Source of the DNA: Pseudomonadota bacterium
GTDB taxonomy: Bacteria; Pseudomonadota; Alphaproteobacteria; Caulobacterales; Caulobacteraceae
Assembly: GCA_023432855.1 (NCBI GenBank)
Contig: JAEZEZ010000078.1
Coordinates: forward strand, 1 to 29,314
DNA: 29,314 nucleotides
Reading direction: 5' to 3'
Positions 13,950 through 22,366 of the stretch are shown one piece after another. The stretch's first letter is position 1; each line of letters starts with the position of its first letter. Both the position numbers and the translations under genes were made by a program. Under the pieces are notes generated by a model that ran no database searches, was not told where the DNA came from, and saw nothing but the letters and a program-made list of their open reading frames with translations.

Positions 13950-15659
13950 TTGAGCCTCGCGTACGCCGCCGCCGAGCCGTTGAAAGGGGAAACCCCCAAG
14001 GCATCCCGCGCAGCCGCGATGGAAGCCTTGCGGCTTACCGCGCTTGGGCTTCTCCTGTTCGCCGTCACCCTCATCTCGGTGCGCTACACGCGTTTCGAGG
14101 CGCTCACGGCGGTCTGGCCGGTCAACGCCATCGCCCTGGTGGCCATCCTGCGCAGCCGCTGGTCGCGCGAGAACACCTCCAAGCTGCTGGGCGTCACCGC
14201 CGTGGGCCTGGCGGCGCCGCTCCTTCTGGGCGGCATGCCTGTCTGGATCGTCCTGCTGATCACGCTCGGCAATGTCACCGAAGTCGTGCTGGCGGCCTGG
14301 CTGATCCGTCGGTGGGTCGGGAACGAACCCGGCGCCGGTTTTCTCGACCTGGCCAGGATGCTGGGCGCCGCGGCCCTGGTCGCCCCGATGGTCGCCGCCA
14401 CCTTGCTGACTCCGGTGTTCATGAACCTCCCGGACATCGCCAACCCCGACGCGGCCAGCCTTTGGGTCGATTCCTTCACCTCCGATGCGCTGGGCATGAT
14501 GCTGATCGCCCCGTTCGGCCTGACCCTACGCCTGCGCGACATGTCGGCTCTGCCGCTGGCGCGCCGCGCGGAAGGCGCAGGGCTCTGGCTGCTGATCGCC
14601 GCCGGATCCGCCTGGGTGTTCGGCCATGACCTCGTAATCGGCCACGGGCACGGCGGCGACCATGCGACGGGCCTCCTGACCCTGGTGCTGCTCACGCCGC
14701 TGCTGGTTCTCGCCGCCCTGCGGTTCGGCCTGCTCGGCGCCGCGGTTTCCGCCCTGACGGTAGCGTCGATCGCGCTGGGCTTCAGCCTGGCGGGCGAGGG
14801 CCCCATCGCCCAACTCGAAGGCGTGGATCCCCAGGACAAGATCTACTGGCTCCAGCTCTACCTTGCCGTGGTCAGCCTCTCGACCCTGCCCGTCGCCGCG
14901 GTGCTGCGCGACCGCGACCGGTACGCCGCGGAACTCGCCCGCCAGCGCCGGCGCGCCGAGGCCGCCAGCGAAGGCAAGTCGCGCCTGCTCGCCAACGTCA
15001 GCCACGAGATCAAGAGCCCCGTCGGCGGCATCATCGGCATCGGCGAACTGTGGTCCACCGGCAAGCTCGGCCCGATCACCCCGATGCAAGAGGAGATGTC
15101 CGAGATGCTGGTGCGCACGGCGCGCCAGATCGAGGCCCTGGCCTACGACCTGCTCGACGTGGCGCGCGCCGAGGCCGGCACCGTCGCCGTCAACCTGCGG
15201 CCAGTCGAACTCATGGGCCTGGCCGAAGACGTCAAACGCACCGCTTCGGTGCTCCCGGAGGCCGAGGGCGTCCGCTGGACGATCGAGGCTCCCGACGGGC
15301 CGCTGGTGGCCGTCGCCGATTCTGTGCGGCTCTCCCAGGTGGTGCTGAACCTGGCGACCAACGCCGTGAAGTACGGCGGGTCGGGCGGCGTGGTCACTCT
15401 GCGCCTGTGCGAGGCGGGTCCGAAGACCGTGCGCATCGAGGTCATCGACCGCGGGCCCGGCATCCCCCTCGAAAAGCAGGCCGAACTGTTCGAGCCGTTC
15501 AACCGGCTGGGCATGGAGAAGTCCACGGTCGAGGGCCATGGCATCGGCCTGGCCCTGGCGCGCCGGCTGGCCGAACTCCAGGGGGGCTCGCTCGGCTTTG
15601 AAAGCTGCCCGGGCGAAGGCGCCCGCTTCTGGGTGGACCTGCCTGCCGCCGAGGCCTGA
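13950..15659 (+). CDS. MASE1-type membrane sensor histidine kinase
   Basis: The 569-residue protein has a MASE1-like membrane region of about eight helices (residues 27-320), a short coiled linker, a HisKA domain with SHEIKSP (phospho-acceptor His352), and a HATPase domain with N box NAVKYG (Asn471), DRGPGIP (500-506), FEPFNR (514-519) and GHGIGLALA (529-537). It lacks a receiver domain and no response regulator is adjacent, so its partner is elsewhere. A loop near 225-239 is histidine-rich (His226, His232, His234, His238). The TTG at 13950 has AAGGG nine bases upstream and codon bias supports translation from there; ATG 14019 is the alternative. It lies 48 bases upstream of cydA, suggesting a role in respiration control. 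Confidence 0.85.
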   Translation: MSLAYAAAEPLKGETPKASRAAAMEALRLTALGLLLFAVTLISVRYTRFEALTAVWPVNAIALVAILRSRWSRENTSKLLGVTAVGLAAPLLLGGMPVWIVLLITLGNVTEVVLAAWLIRRWVGNEPGAGFLDLARMLGAAALVAPMVAATLLTPVFMNLPDIANPDAASLWVDSFTSDALGMMLIAPFGLTLRLRDMSALPLARRAEGAGLWLLIAAGSAWVFGHDLVIGHGHGGDHATGLLTLVLLTPLLVLAALRFGLLGAAVSALTVASIALGFSLAGEGPIAQLEGVDPQDKIYWLQLYLAVVSLSTLPVAAVLRDRDRYAAELARQRRRAEAASEGKSRLLANVSHEIKSPVGGIIGIGELWSTGKLGPITPMQEEMSEMLVRTARQIEALAYDLLDVARAEAGTVAVNLRPVELMGLAEDVKRTASVLPEAEGVRWTIEAPDGPLVAVADSVRLSQVVLNLATNAVKYGGSGGVVTLRLCEAGPKTVRIEVIDRGPGIPLEKQAELFEPFNRLGMEKSTVEGHGIGLALARRLAELQGGSLGFESCPGEGARFWVDLPAAEA

Positions 15660-15672
15660 AGCCCGATTGAGG

Positions 15673-15701
15673 TTGCGGCGAGGAGCCCGCGGCGCTAACC
15701 G
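15673..15701 (+). promoter_or_regulatory. Possible cydA promoter (leaderless transcript)
   Basis: TTGCGGC (15673-15679), 14 bases, GCTAACCG (15694-15701). The match to the Caulobacter consensus is moderate. Transcription would begin at about the A of the cydA ATG at 15708, which has no usable ribosome-binding site (AGGG touches the start). Confidence 0.4.
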
Positions 15702-15707
15702 CAGGGC

Positions 15708-17090
15708 ATGGATTTCGACGCTCTCCTGCTGTCGCGCTTCCAGTTTGCGTTCACCATCGCATTCCACATCCTGTTTCCCGCCTTCACCATCGGCCTGGCC
15801 AGCTACCTGGCCGTGCTGGAAGGGCTGTGGCTGTGGACCAGGCGCGAAAGCTTCCGGACGCTCTACCGCTTCTGGGTCAAGGTCTTCGCCGTCTCCTTCG
15901 GTATGGGCGTCGTCTCCGGCGTGGTGCTCAGCTACCAGCTCGGCACCAACTGGAGCGAGTTCATCCGCCTGACCGGCGGCGTCATTGGCCCCCTGCTCGG
16001 CTACGAGGTGCTGACCGCCTTCTTCCTCGAGGCCTCGTTCCTCGGCGTCATGCTGTTCGGCTGGAACAAGGTCGGGCCGCGCCTGCACTTCCTGTCGACG
16101 ATGCTGGTGGCGCTGGGGACCCTGCTGTCGGCCTTCTGGATCCTGGCCGCGAACAGCTGGATGCAGACGCCCCAGGGCTTCGAGATCGCCGCCGACGGCC
16201 GCTACCTGGCGACCGACTACCTGCAGGTCATCTTCAATCCCAGCTTCCCGTCGCGCTTCTTCCACATGGTGCTGGCGGCCTACCTGACCACGGCCCTGGC
16301 GGTCGGCGCCGCCTCCGCCTTCCAGCTGCTGCGCCGGCATGACCAGGCCGAAAGCCGGCTCGCCCTGACCATGGCGGTGGGCATGGTGGCCGTCACGGCG
16401 CCGCTTCAACTGCTGGTCGGCCACTGGTCGGGGGAGGTGGCGAAGGATCACCAGCCGTCGAAGCTGGCCGCCATCGAGGCCTACTGGGAGACCGGCCGGA
16501 ACCATCCGCTCGTGGTCTTCGGCATTCCGGACCGGGCCGCCGAAAAGACCCACCTCGAGGTCGCCATCCCCGGCGCCGGCGTCATCGTGGCGCCGCCCGA
16601 CGAAGAGGTGCTGGGCCTGAAGGCCTTCGCGCCCGAGGATCGGCCGCCCGTGTTCCTCGTCTTCTGGAGCTTCCGGATCATGGTCGGCCTCGGCCTGTTG
16701 ATGATCGGCCTGGGCCTGTGGGGCGCCTGGCTGGCGTGGCGGCGGAGGCTGCAGCAGAGCCGGTGGTTCCTGCGGTTCGCCGTGGCCATGGGGCCGAGCG
16801 GCTTCCTCGCGGTGCTGGCCGGCTGGGTGGTGGCGGAGGTGGGCCGCCAGCCCTGGGTGGTGTTCAACCAGCTGCGGACCGCCGACGCCGTCTCTCCGGT
16901 CGGCGCGGGCGAGGTCGCCTTCTCGTTGCTGGCCTACATGGTCGTCTACGCCATCGTGTTCACGGCGGGGGCCATCTACATCCTGCGGATGATCGCAGAG
17001 GGGCCGGTCACCGTCGCCGAGGAGCCGCCGGATCGTCGCCGGCCGCCGGGCACGCCCATGGCCGCGGCGCCGGACGAGGAGGCCCCATGA
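15708..17090 (+). CDS. cydA: Cytochrome bd ubiquinol oxidase subunit I (CIO-type)
   Basis: The 460-residue protein has the subunit I heme ligands: His20 (heme b595; FTIAFHILFPAFTIG), His186 (b558; RFFHMVLAAY) and Met325 (FWSFRIMVGLG), and the proton/heme glutamates Glu100 and Glu108 (GYEVLTAFFLEASF). The Q-loop (GHWSGEVAKDHQPSKLAAIEAYWET) is short, and total length is well below the 522 residues of E. coli CydA, placing it in the cyanide-insensitive oxidase (CioA) group. The complex reduces oxygen with quinol in the inner membrane without pumping protons. The last 30 residues are a proline/acidic tail. The stop overlaps the cydB start. Confidence 0.95.
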   Translation: MDFDALLLSRFQFAFTIAFHILFPAFTIGLASYLAVLEGLWLWTRRESFRTLYRFWVKVFAVSFGMGVVSGVVLSYQLGTNWSEFIRLTGGVIGPLLGYEVLTAFFLEASFLGVMLFGWNKVGPRLHFLSTMLVALGTLLSAFWILAANSWMQTPQGFEIAADGRYLATDYLQVIFNPSFPSRFFHMVLAAYLTTALAVGAASAFQLLRRHDQAESRLALTMAVGMVAVTAPLQLLVGHWSGEVAKDHQPSKLAAIEAYWETGRNHPLVVFGIPDRAAEKTHLEVAIPGAGVIVAPPDEEVLGLKAFAPEDRPPVFLVFWSFRIMVGLGLLMIGLGLWGAWLAWRRRLQQSRWFLRFAVAMGPSGFLAVLAGWVVAEVGRQPWVVFNQLRTADAVSPVGAGEVAFSLLAYMVVYAIVFTAGAIYILRMIAEGPVTVAEEPPDRRRPPGTPMAAAPDEEAP

Positions 17091-18109
17091 ACCTGGATCT
17101 GCCGCTGATCTGGGCCGGACTGATCGCCGTGGCGGTCCTGCTCTACGCGATGCTGGACGGCTTCGACCTGGGCATCGGCATCCTGTTCCCCTTCGCGCGG
17201 TCGGCCCAGGACCGGGACGTCATGATGAACTCCGTGGCCCCGGTCTGGGACGGCAACGAGACCTGGCTGGTGCTGGGCGGCGGCGGCCTTCTGGCGGCCT
17301 TCCCGGGCGCCTACTCCATCCTCATGCCCGCCTTCTACCTCCCCGTGCTGATGATGCTTGCGGGCCTCATCCTCCGGGGCGTGGCCTTCGAATTCCGGTT
17401 CAAGGGCCGCGATCGCGGCCGCCGCTTCTGGACCCAGATGTTCGCGGGCGGCTCGATCCTGGCGACCGTGGCCCAGGGCCTGATCCTGGGCGGCTTCATC
17501 CAGGGCGTCGTGGTCGAGGACGCCCGTTTCGCCGGCGGGCCCTTCGACTGGCTCACCCCCTACACCCTTCTGGTGGCGGCGGGGCTGGTCGCCGGCTACG
17601 CCCTGCTCGGCGCGACCTGGCTGGTGATGAAGACCGCCGACGAACTGCATGGCGACGCGCGCCGCTGGACGAACATCTCCGGCGGTCTGGTGGCGGCCTT
17701 CCTGCTGGCGGTCAGCCTGGCGACCCTGGTGGTGCACCCCCAGATCGCCGAGCGCTGGGGCTGGAGCGGGTCCCTCGACCTCGGCCGCTTCCTCCCGCTC
17801 GCCCCGATCCCCATCGTGGGCCTGGCGGGGCTGCTGACCATGTGGCTCGGCCTGAGGCAGCGTTCCCACGTCTGGCCCTTCGCCGGCGCGCTGCTGGTCT
17901 TCCTCTCGGGCTACCTCGGGCTGGCCGTGGGCTTCGCCCCCTATACGGTCCCCTATGCGCTGGACTTCCGGCAGACCGCCGCGCCGGACAATGCGCTCGG
18001 GCTGATGCTGGTCGGCGCGCTCGTCGCCCTGCCGCTCATCCTCGGCTACACCGCGTGGGTCTACTGGGTGTTCCGCGGCAAGGTCACGCCGGAGACCGGC
18101 TATCACTGA
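17087..18109 (+). CDS. cydB: Cytochrome bd ubiquinol oxidase subunit II
   Basis: The 340-residue membrane protein shows the CydB signature YAMLDGFDLGIGILFPF near residues 20-36, then NSVAPVWDGNETWLVLGGGGLLAAFP, GVAFEFRFK and GYALLGATWLVMKT. It pairs with CydA to form the bd oxidase and has about eight to nine transmembrane helices. It starts at ATG 17087, overlapping the cydA stop by ATGA, so translation is coupled. The DUF2474 small subunit frame overlaps its last codons. Confidence 0.96.
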   Translation: MNLDLPLIWAGLIAVAVLLYAMLDGFDLGIGILFPFARSAQDRDVMMNSVAPVWDGNETWLVLGGGGLLAAFPGAYSILMPAFYLPVLMMLAGLILRGVAFEFRFKGRDRGRRFWTQMFAGGSILATVAQGLILGGFIQGVVVEDARFAGGPFDWLTPYTLLVAAGLVAGYALLGATWLVMKTADELHGDARRWTNISGGLVAAFLLAVSLATLVVHPQIAERWGWSGSLDLGRFLPLAPIPIVGLAGLLTMWLGLRQRSHVWPFAGALLVFLSGYLGLAVGFAPYTVPYALDFRQTAAPDNALGLMLVGALVALPLILGYTAWVYWVFRGKVTPETGYH

Positions 18110-18230
18110 TCCGTCCGAAGATCGGCCCCTGTGGCGGAAACTGGCCTGGTTCTTCGGGCTGGCGATCGCCGGAGCAGCCGCAACCGCTACAGTCGCCTAC
18201 GCCCTGCGCGCCCTCTTGTTCAGCGCCTGA
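18102..18230 (+). CDS. DUF2474 small bd-oxidase-associated protein, non-standard start
   Basis: A frame offset by one from cydB reads TDPSEDRPLWRKLAWFFGL followed by a single transmembrane helix (AIAGAAATATVAYALRALLF) and a stop at 18228-18230. PLWRKLAWF plus one helix is the DUF2474 pattern; these CydX-like proteins of 35-45 residues sit directly after cioB/cydB and stabilise the oxidase. The frame has no ATG, GTG or TTG. The two positions that fit family length are ATC 18102 (giving 42 residues and overlapping the cydB stop, as coupled genes do) and CTG 18129 (34 residues). I mark 18102; the true start is uncertain, and a base error turning ATG into ATC is possible. Confidence 0.65.
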   Translation: MTDPSEDRPLWRKLAWFFGLAIAGAAATATVAYALRALLFSA

Positions 18231-18234
18231 TACG

Positions 18235-18260
18235 AAAAGGGCCGCGGCGAACCGCGGCCC
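18235..18260 (-). terminator. Intrinsic terminator of the gap-pgk-fda operon
   Basis: On the minus strand GGGCCGCGG-TTCG-CCGCGGCCC forms a 9-bp stem with a UUCG tetraloop, followed by TTTTCG. It lies 24 bases past the fda stop. Confidence 0.9.
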
Positions 18261-18284
18261 CAGAGGTCATCGATGGGAGGGGGC

Positions 18285-19304
18285 TCAGGCCGCCTTTTCC
18301 ATGCCGGCTTCGTATTCGCCCTTCGACGCCAGGCCGTTCATGCGGGCGCGGTGGCCGAAGGCGGCCTGGGCGGCCTTCACGTTCTCGGCCTTGCCGGACC
18401 AGGCCTTCTGCGGCGCCGCCTGCAGGGCGCGGCCGTAGGAGAAGGTCATCTTCCAGGGGAAGCCGCCGATGCGGTTCATGGCGTCGAGGTGGGCGGTCGC
18501 CTCCTCGTCCGACTGGCCGCCCGAGAGGAAGGCGATGCCCGGCACCGACACCGGCACCGTGTCCTTCAGCGCGGCGACGGTCTTCTCGGCCACTTCCTGC
18601 ACGCCGGCGCGGTTGGAGCCCTTCTTGCCGCTGATCACCATGTTGGGCTTCAGCACCATGCCCTCGAGCGCCACGCGCTGCTCGAACAGTTCCTGGAAGG
18701 TCGTGCGCAGCACCAGCCGGGTGACCTCGTCGCAGCGGTCGATGTCGTGGGCGCCGTCCATCAGCACCTCGGGCTCGACGATCGGCACGATCTGGTGCGC
18801 CTGGCACAGCGCCGCGTAGCGGGCGAGGGCATGCGCGTTGGCCTTGACCGCGCCCCAGGTCGGGATGCCGTCTGCGATGTCGATCACCGCGCGCCATTTG
18901 GCGAAGCGGGCGCCGCGCTCGTAGTACTTCGACAGGCGCTCGCCGAGGCCGTCGAGGCCCTCGGTGATCGTCTCGCCGGGGAAGCCGGGCAGGGCGTGGG
19001 CGCCCTTGTCGACCTTGATGCCGGGGATGGCGCCCTGCTGGGTGATGATGTCGACCAGCGGCGTGCCGTCGGCGCCGTTCTGCCAGATGGTCTCGTCGAA
19101 CAGGATGACGCCGGAGATGAACTCGCGCATGGCTTCCGAGCGGAACATCAGCTCGCGGTAGTCGCGACGGTTCGGCTCGGTGTTCTCCACGCCGATGGCG
19201 TCGAAGCGCTTCTTGATGGTGCCGGTGGACTCGTCGGCGGCCAGGATGCCCCGCCCGGGGGCCACCATCGCTTCCGCCACCTTGTTCAGAGCTTGCAGGT
19301 CCAT
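18285..19304 (-). CDS. Fructose-bisphosphate aldolase class I
   Basis: The 339-residue protein is the Schiff-base, metal-free aldolase: MVAPGRGILAADESTGTIKKRF near the N-terminus, RFAKWRAVI (substrate lysine), EPEVLMDG and LEGMVLKPNMVISGKK, where the Lys of LKPNMV forms the imine with dihydroxyacetone phosphate, and IAFLSGGQSDEEA near the phosphate site. It splits or makes fructose-1,6-bisphosphate in glycolysis and gluconeogenesis. ATG 19304 has GGAAG five bases upstream. It is the last gene of the gap-pgk-fda cluster, 58 bases after pgk. Confidence 0.95.
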   Translation of the reverse strand: MDLQALNKVAEAMVAPGRGILAADESTGTIKKRFDAIGVENTEPNRRDYRELMFRSEAMREFISGVILFDETIWQNGADGTPLVDIITQQGAIPGIKVDKGAHALPGFPGETITEGLDGLGERLSKYYERGARFAKWRAVIDIADGIPTWGAVKANAHALARYAALCQAHQIVPIVEPEVLMDGAHDIDRCDEVTRLVLRTTFQELFEQRVALEGMVLKPNMVISGKKGSNRAGVQEVAEKTVAALKDTVPVSVPGIAFLSGGQSDEEATAHLDAMNRIGGFPWKMTFSYGRALQAAPQKAWSGKAENVKAAQAAFGHRARMNGLASKGEYEAGMEKAA

Positions 19305-19335
19305 AGTTCTTCCGTCCGGATCAGTGTGGGTGGGA

Positions 19336-19354
19336 CGGCGCGCTCGGCGCGCCG
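19336..19354. repeat. Intercistronic hairpin between pgk and fda
   Basis: CGGCGCGC-TCG-GCGCGCCG forms an 8-bp perfect stem with a 3-base loop. There is no T-run, so it is not a full terminator; it may stabilise or process the operon mRNA. Confidence 0.6.
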
Positions 19355-19362
19355 GGTTCGTA

Positions 19363-20553
19363 TCAGGCTCGCAGGGCCTCGACGCCGGGGAGGGACTTGC
19401 CTTCCATCCATTCCAGGAAGGCGCCCCCCGCGGTCGAGACGAAGGTGAAGTCGTTCGCCACGCCCGCGTGGTTGAGCGCGGAGACGGTGTCCCCGCCGCC
19501 CGCCACGGCGACAATCCGGCCGTCGCGGGCCAGTTCCGCGGCGTGCCGCGCGGCGGCGACCGTGGCGACGTCGAAGGGCGGCATCTCGAACACGCCGAGC
19601 GGGCCGTTCCAGATCAGCGTCTTCGACCGGTCCATGACCGCGATCAGCTGGGCCACCGTCTGGGGTCCGGCGTCGAGGATCTTTTCCTCGGGCCGGATTC
19701 CGTCCAGGCCGGCCACCCGAGAACGGGCGTGGGGCTTGAACTCCTCGGCGACGACGACGTCCACCGGCAACAGCAGGGTGCAGCCCTGGGCGACCGCCTC
19801 GGCCAGGATCTCGCGTGCGGTCTCGGCCATGTCGTGCTCGCACAGCGAACCGCCGACGTCGTGGCCCTGGGCGGCCAGGAAGGTGTTGGCCATGCCCCCG
19901 CCGATGGCCAGGTACTGCAGCTTGCTGACCAGGTTCTTCAGCAGGTCGATCTTGGTCGAGACCTTGGCCCCGCCGACGATGCCCAGCACCGGCCGTTCGG
20001 GCTGCCCGAGCGCCTTGTCCAGCGCCTCCAGCTCGCGCCGCATGCTCTCGCCCGCGTAAGCCGGCAGCAGGCGCGCGAGCCCTTCCGTCGAGGCGTGGGC
20101 GCGGTGGGCGGCGGAGAAGGCGTCGTTGACGTAGAGGTCGCCGAGCCGGGCCAATTCCTGCGCCAGCTCCGGATCGTTCTTCTCCTCGCCCCTGTGGAAG
20201 CGCAGGTTCTCCAGCAGCGCCACGCCGCCGGGCTCGAGGCCGGCGATGACAGCGGCGGCCTCGTCGCCGACGCAGTTTGGGGCGAAGGCCACCGGCGCAT
20301 CGAGCAGCTTCGACAGCGGTTCGACGACCGGCTGCAGGCTCATCTCGGCGACGCGCTCGCCCTTGGGCCGGCCGAAGTGGGCCAGCAGCGCGACGCGGGC
20401 GCCGGCGTCGCGCAACTTGCGGATCGTCGGCAGGGCGGCGCGCAGGCGGGTGTCGTCACTTACCCGCCCGTCCTGCATCGGCACGTTGAAGTCGACGCGG
20501 ACCAGGGCCGTCTTGCCGGCGAGGTCCGCCCCGTCGAGGGTGCGGAAAGCCAT
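19363..20553 (-). CDS. pgk: Phosphoglycerate kinase
   Basis: The 396-residue protein has the Pgk signature RVDFNVPMQDGRVSDDTR near the N-terminus, LLAHFGRPKG, ENLRFHRGEEKND, YVNDAFSAAHRAHAS, GGAKVSTKI and the nucleotide-site GGGDTVSAL near the end. It transfers phosphate from 1,3-bisphosphoglycerate to ADP in the cytoplasm. It starts only 3 bases after the gap stop, consistent with one transcript. Confidence 0.97.
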   Translation of the reverse strand: MAFRTLDGADLAGKTALVRVDFNVPMQDGRVSDDTRLRAALPTIRKLRDAGARVALLAHFGRPKGERVAEMSLQPVVEPLSKLLDAPVAFAPNCVGDEAAAVIAGLEPGGVALLENLRFHRGEEKNDPELAQELARLGDLYVNDAFSAAHRAHASTEGLARLLPAYAGESMRRELEALDKALGQPERPVLGIVGGAKVSTKIDLLKNLVSKLQYLAIGGGMANTFLAAQGHDVGGSLCEHDMAETAREILAEAVAQGCTLLLPVDVVVAEEFKPHARSRVAGLDGIRPEEKILDAGPQTVAQLIAVMDRSKTLIWNGPLGVFEMPPFDVATVAAARHAAELARDGRIVAVAGGGDTVSALNHAGVANDFTFVSTAGGAFLEWMEGKSLPGVEALRA

Positions 20554-20556
20554 GGC

Positions 20557-21567
20557 TTAGAGGAACTTCGCCATCGCGATGGCCGTATCGCTCATGCGCG
20601 TGGCGAAGCCCCACTCGTTGTCGTACCAGCTCAACACGCGGGCCAGCTTGCCCTCGATGACCTGGGTCTGCGGCAGGGCCACGGTCGAGGAGGCGGCGAC
20701 GTGGTTCAGGTCGCCGGAAACCACCGGGTCGGTGGTGGTGGCCAGGATGCCCTTCAGCGGGCCGTCCTTGGCGGCGGCGATCATGGCCTCGTTGATCTCG
20801 TCCTTCGAGGTCTCGCGGCCGGTGACGACCTTCAGGTCCACCACCGAGACGTTCGGGGTCGGCACGCGGATCGAGGAGCCGTCCAGCTTGCCCTTCAGCT
20901 CCGGCAGCACCAGGCCCACGGCCTTGGCCGCGCCGGTCGAGGTCGGGATCATGTTCAGGGCCGCCGCGCGGGCGCGGTAAAGGTCCTTGTGCATCGTATC
21001 CAGCGTCGGCTGGTCGCCGGTGTAGGCGTGGATGGTCGTCATGTAGCCGCGCTCGATGCCGACCAGGTCGTGCAAGACCTTGGCGATGGGCGCGAGGCAG
21101 TTGGTCGTGCACGAGGCGTTGGACAGCACCGTGTCCTCGGCCGTGATGGCGTCGTGGTTCACGCCGTAGACGATGGTCTTGTCGGCGCCGTCGCAGGGGG
21201 CGGAGACCAGCACGCGCTTGGCGCCGGCTTCCAGGTGGGCCGAGGCCTTCTCCTTGGTGGTGAAGATGCCCGTGCACTCGAAGGCGATGTCGACGCCCAG
21301 GTCCTTGTGCGGCAGCTCGGCCGGGTTGCGGATGGCGGTCGCCTTGATCCTGCCGAGACCGACGTCGATCCAGTCTTCGCCCGAGGTCACCGTGCCGGGG
21401 AAGCGGCCGTGCACGCTGTCGTAGCGCAGCAGGTGGGCGTTGGTCTCGACCGGGCCGAGATCGTTGATGGCGACGACCTCGATGTCGCGGCGCGCGTGCT
21501 CGGCGATCGAGCGCAGGACGAGACGGCCGATGCGGCCGAAACCATTGATGGCGACGCGAAGGGTCAT
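20557..21567 (-). CDS. gap: Glyceraldehyde-3-phosphate dehydrogenase, type I
   Basis: The 336-residue protein has the NAD-binding GFGRIGRLVLR (9-19), Asp36 in AINDLG (favouring NAD over NADP), and the active site SNASCTTNCLAP with Cys153. The C-terminal SWYDNEWGFATRM is also diagnostic. It is the first gene of gap-pgk-fda, so three sequential central carbon enzymes share a transcript that ends at the terminator near 18240. Confidence 0.97.
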   Translation of the reverse strand: MTLRVAINGFGRIGRLVLRSIAEHARRDIEVVAINDLGPVETNAHLLRYDSVHGRFPGTVTSGEDWIDVGLGRIKATAIRNPAELPHKDLGVDIAFECTGIFTTKEKASAHLEAGAKRVLVSAPCDGADKTIVYGVNHDAITAEDTVLSNASCTTNCLAPIAKVLHDLVGIERGYMTTIHAYTGDQPTLDTMHKDLYRARAAALNMIPTSTGAAKAVGLVLPELKGKLDGSSIRVPTPNVSVVDLKVVTGRETSKDEINEAMIAAAKDGPLKGILATTTDPVVSGDLNHVAASSTVALPQTQVIEGKLARVLSWYDNEWGFATRMSDTAIAMAKFL

Positions 21568-21640
21568 TGCTGGCGAATCCTTTGGTCGTAGGGCCTCGCG
21601 GCGCGGGCGAGCGCGGCGGTCGGCAGGGGGGGAATGCCGG

Positions 21641-21652
21641 GGGCTTTCGCCC
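21641..21652 (-). promoter_or_regulatory. Short GNRA hairpin in the region upstream of gap
   Basis: On the minus strand GGGC-GAAA-GCCC lies about 75 bases before the gap start, in the 153-base gap between gap and the gene at 21721. A TTGACT sequence (minus strand, near 21669) may be the -35 of the operon, but I see no convincing -10. Confidence 0.3.
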
Positions 21653-21720
21653 TCGCGCGCGCCCGAGTCAACCCCGACTGCCGCGCTAGGGTTTCAACTG
21701 AGGTTACGGCCGGTTGCAGG

Positions 21721-22158
21721 TCAGGCGGACGTGGTCTGCCGGCCTTCCAGCAGTGGGCCCACTCCGGGCACGCTGGCGACCGCCTCGCGCAGCAGGTCGC
21801 GGCCCGTCTTCTCGCGGATCCAGTCCTCCGCGACGGGCAGCAGCGCCTTCAGTTCCGGCTTGCCGACGCCTTCACGGCGGAGCCGGTCGAGCATGCCCAT
21901 GGCGTCGGCCATGGCCTTGCCCGACAGACCGCCGGCGCTCTTCATGAGGCCTCCGAGCAGTCCCCCGCCGCCCCGCACCCGGGCTTCGGGCGAGGTGGCG
22001 AGCGCCTGGGCGCCGTCGATGCGCGCATAGATCTCGTCCATCGGCGCGCGCGCGGCGTGCCTGTCGAGCAGGCCCAGGGCGCCGGCGAGGGCGACGCGCA
22101 CCTGTTCCTGCGTGAGTCCCGTCCGCTCCGCGCCGCGGCTTATCAGCTCTTCGATCAT
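21721..22158 (-). CDS. Small hypothetical protein (145 aa)
   Basis: The protein begins MIEELISRGAERTGLTQEQVRVALAGALGLLDRHA, then a glycine-rich middle (VRGGGGLLGGLMKSAGGLSGKAMADAMGML) and a helical C-terminus ending GVGPLLEGRQTTSA. The pattern of two helical repeats around a Gly-rich linker is reminiscent of DUF2267/DUF2780-type proteins, but I cannot assign it with confidence. There is no signal peptide or membrane helix. It is divergent from the membrane protein gene at 22367. Confidence 0.65.
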   Translation of the reverse strand: MIEELISRGAERTGLTQEQVRVALAGALGLLDRHAARAPMDEIYARIDGAQALATSPEARVRGGGGLLGGLMKSAGGLSGKAMADAMGMLDRLRREGVGKPELKALLPVAEDWIREKTGRDLLREAVASVPGVGPLLEGRQTTSA

Positions 22159-22236
22159 GTCCGCTCCTTAGCCGGGAACACGCCGGACGCGGAATGGCTC
22201 CCGGAGGAACGTTCGCGTTACGCGAGCCGGCGCGCG

Positions 22237-22264
22237 TTGACATTCAAGGTTGTATAGATAACAG
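22237..22264 (+). promoter_or_regulatory. Possible promoter for the small membrane protein
   Basis: This is the most AT-rich patch in the 208-base divergent gap. TTGACAT (22237-22243), 13 bases and GATAACAG (22257-22264) fit the Caulobacter spacing with a weak -10; TATAGA (22253) is too close to serve with the same -35. The leader holds a 6-bp hairpin GCGGGC/GCCCGC (22295-22311). Confidence 0.35.
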
Positions 22265-22366
22265 TGGTATTCTACCGGTTGTTTCCGGCGATTCGCGGGC
22301 CAGACGCCCGCAAATCCGCTTCTGAGCCCTGCGCCAATCGGCGCGCACGCTACCGGGGGGATAGCG

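Noticed and set aside
15660..15707. Response regulator gene partnering the histidine kinase
   Set aside because: Only 48 bases separate the kinase from cydA, and no receiver-domain sequence occurs in the window.
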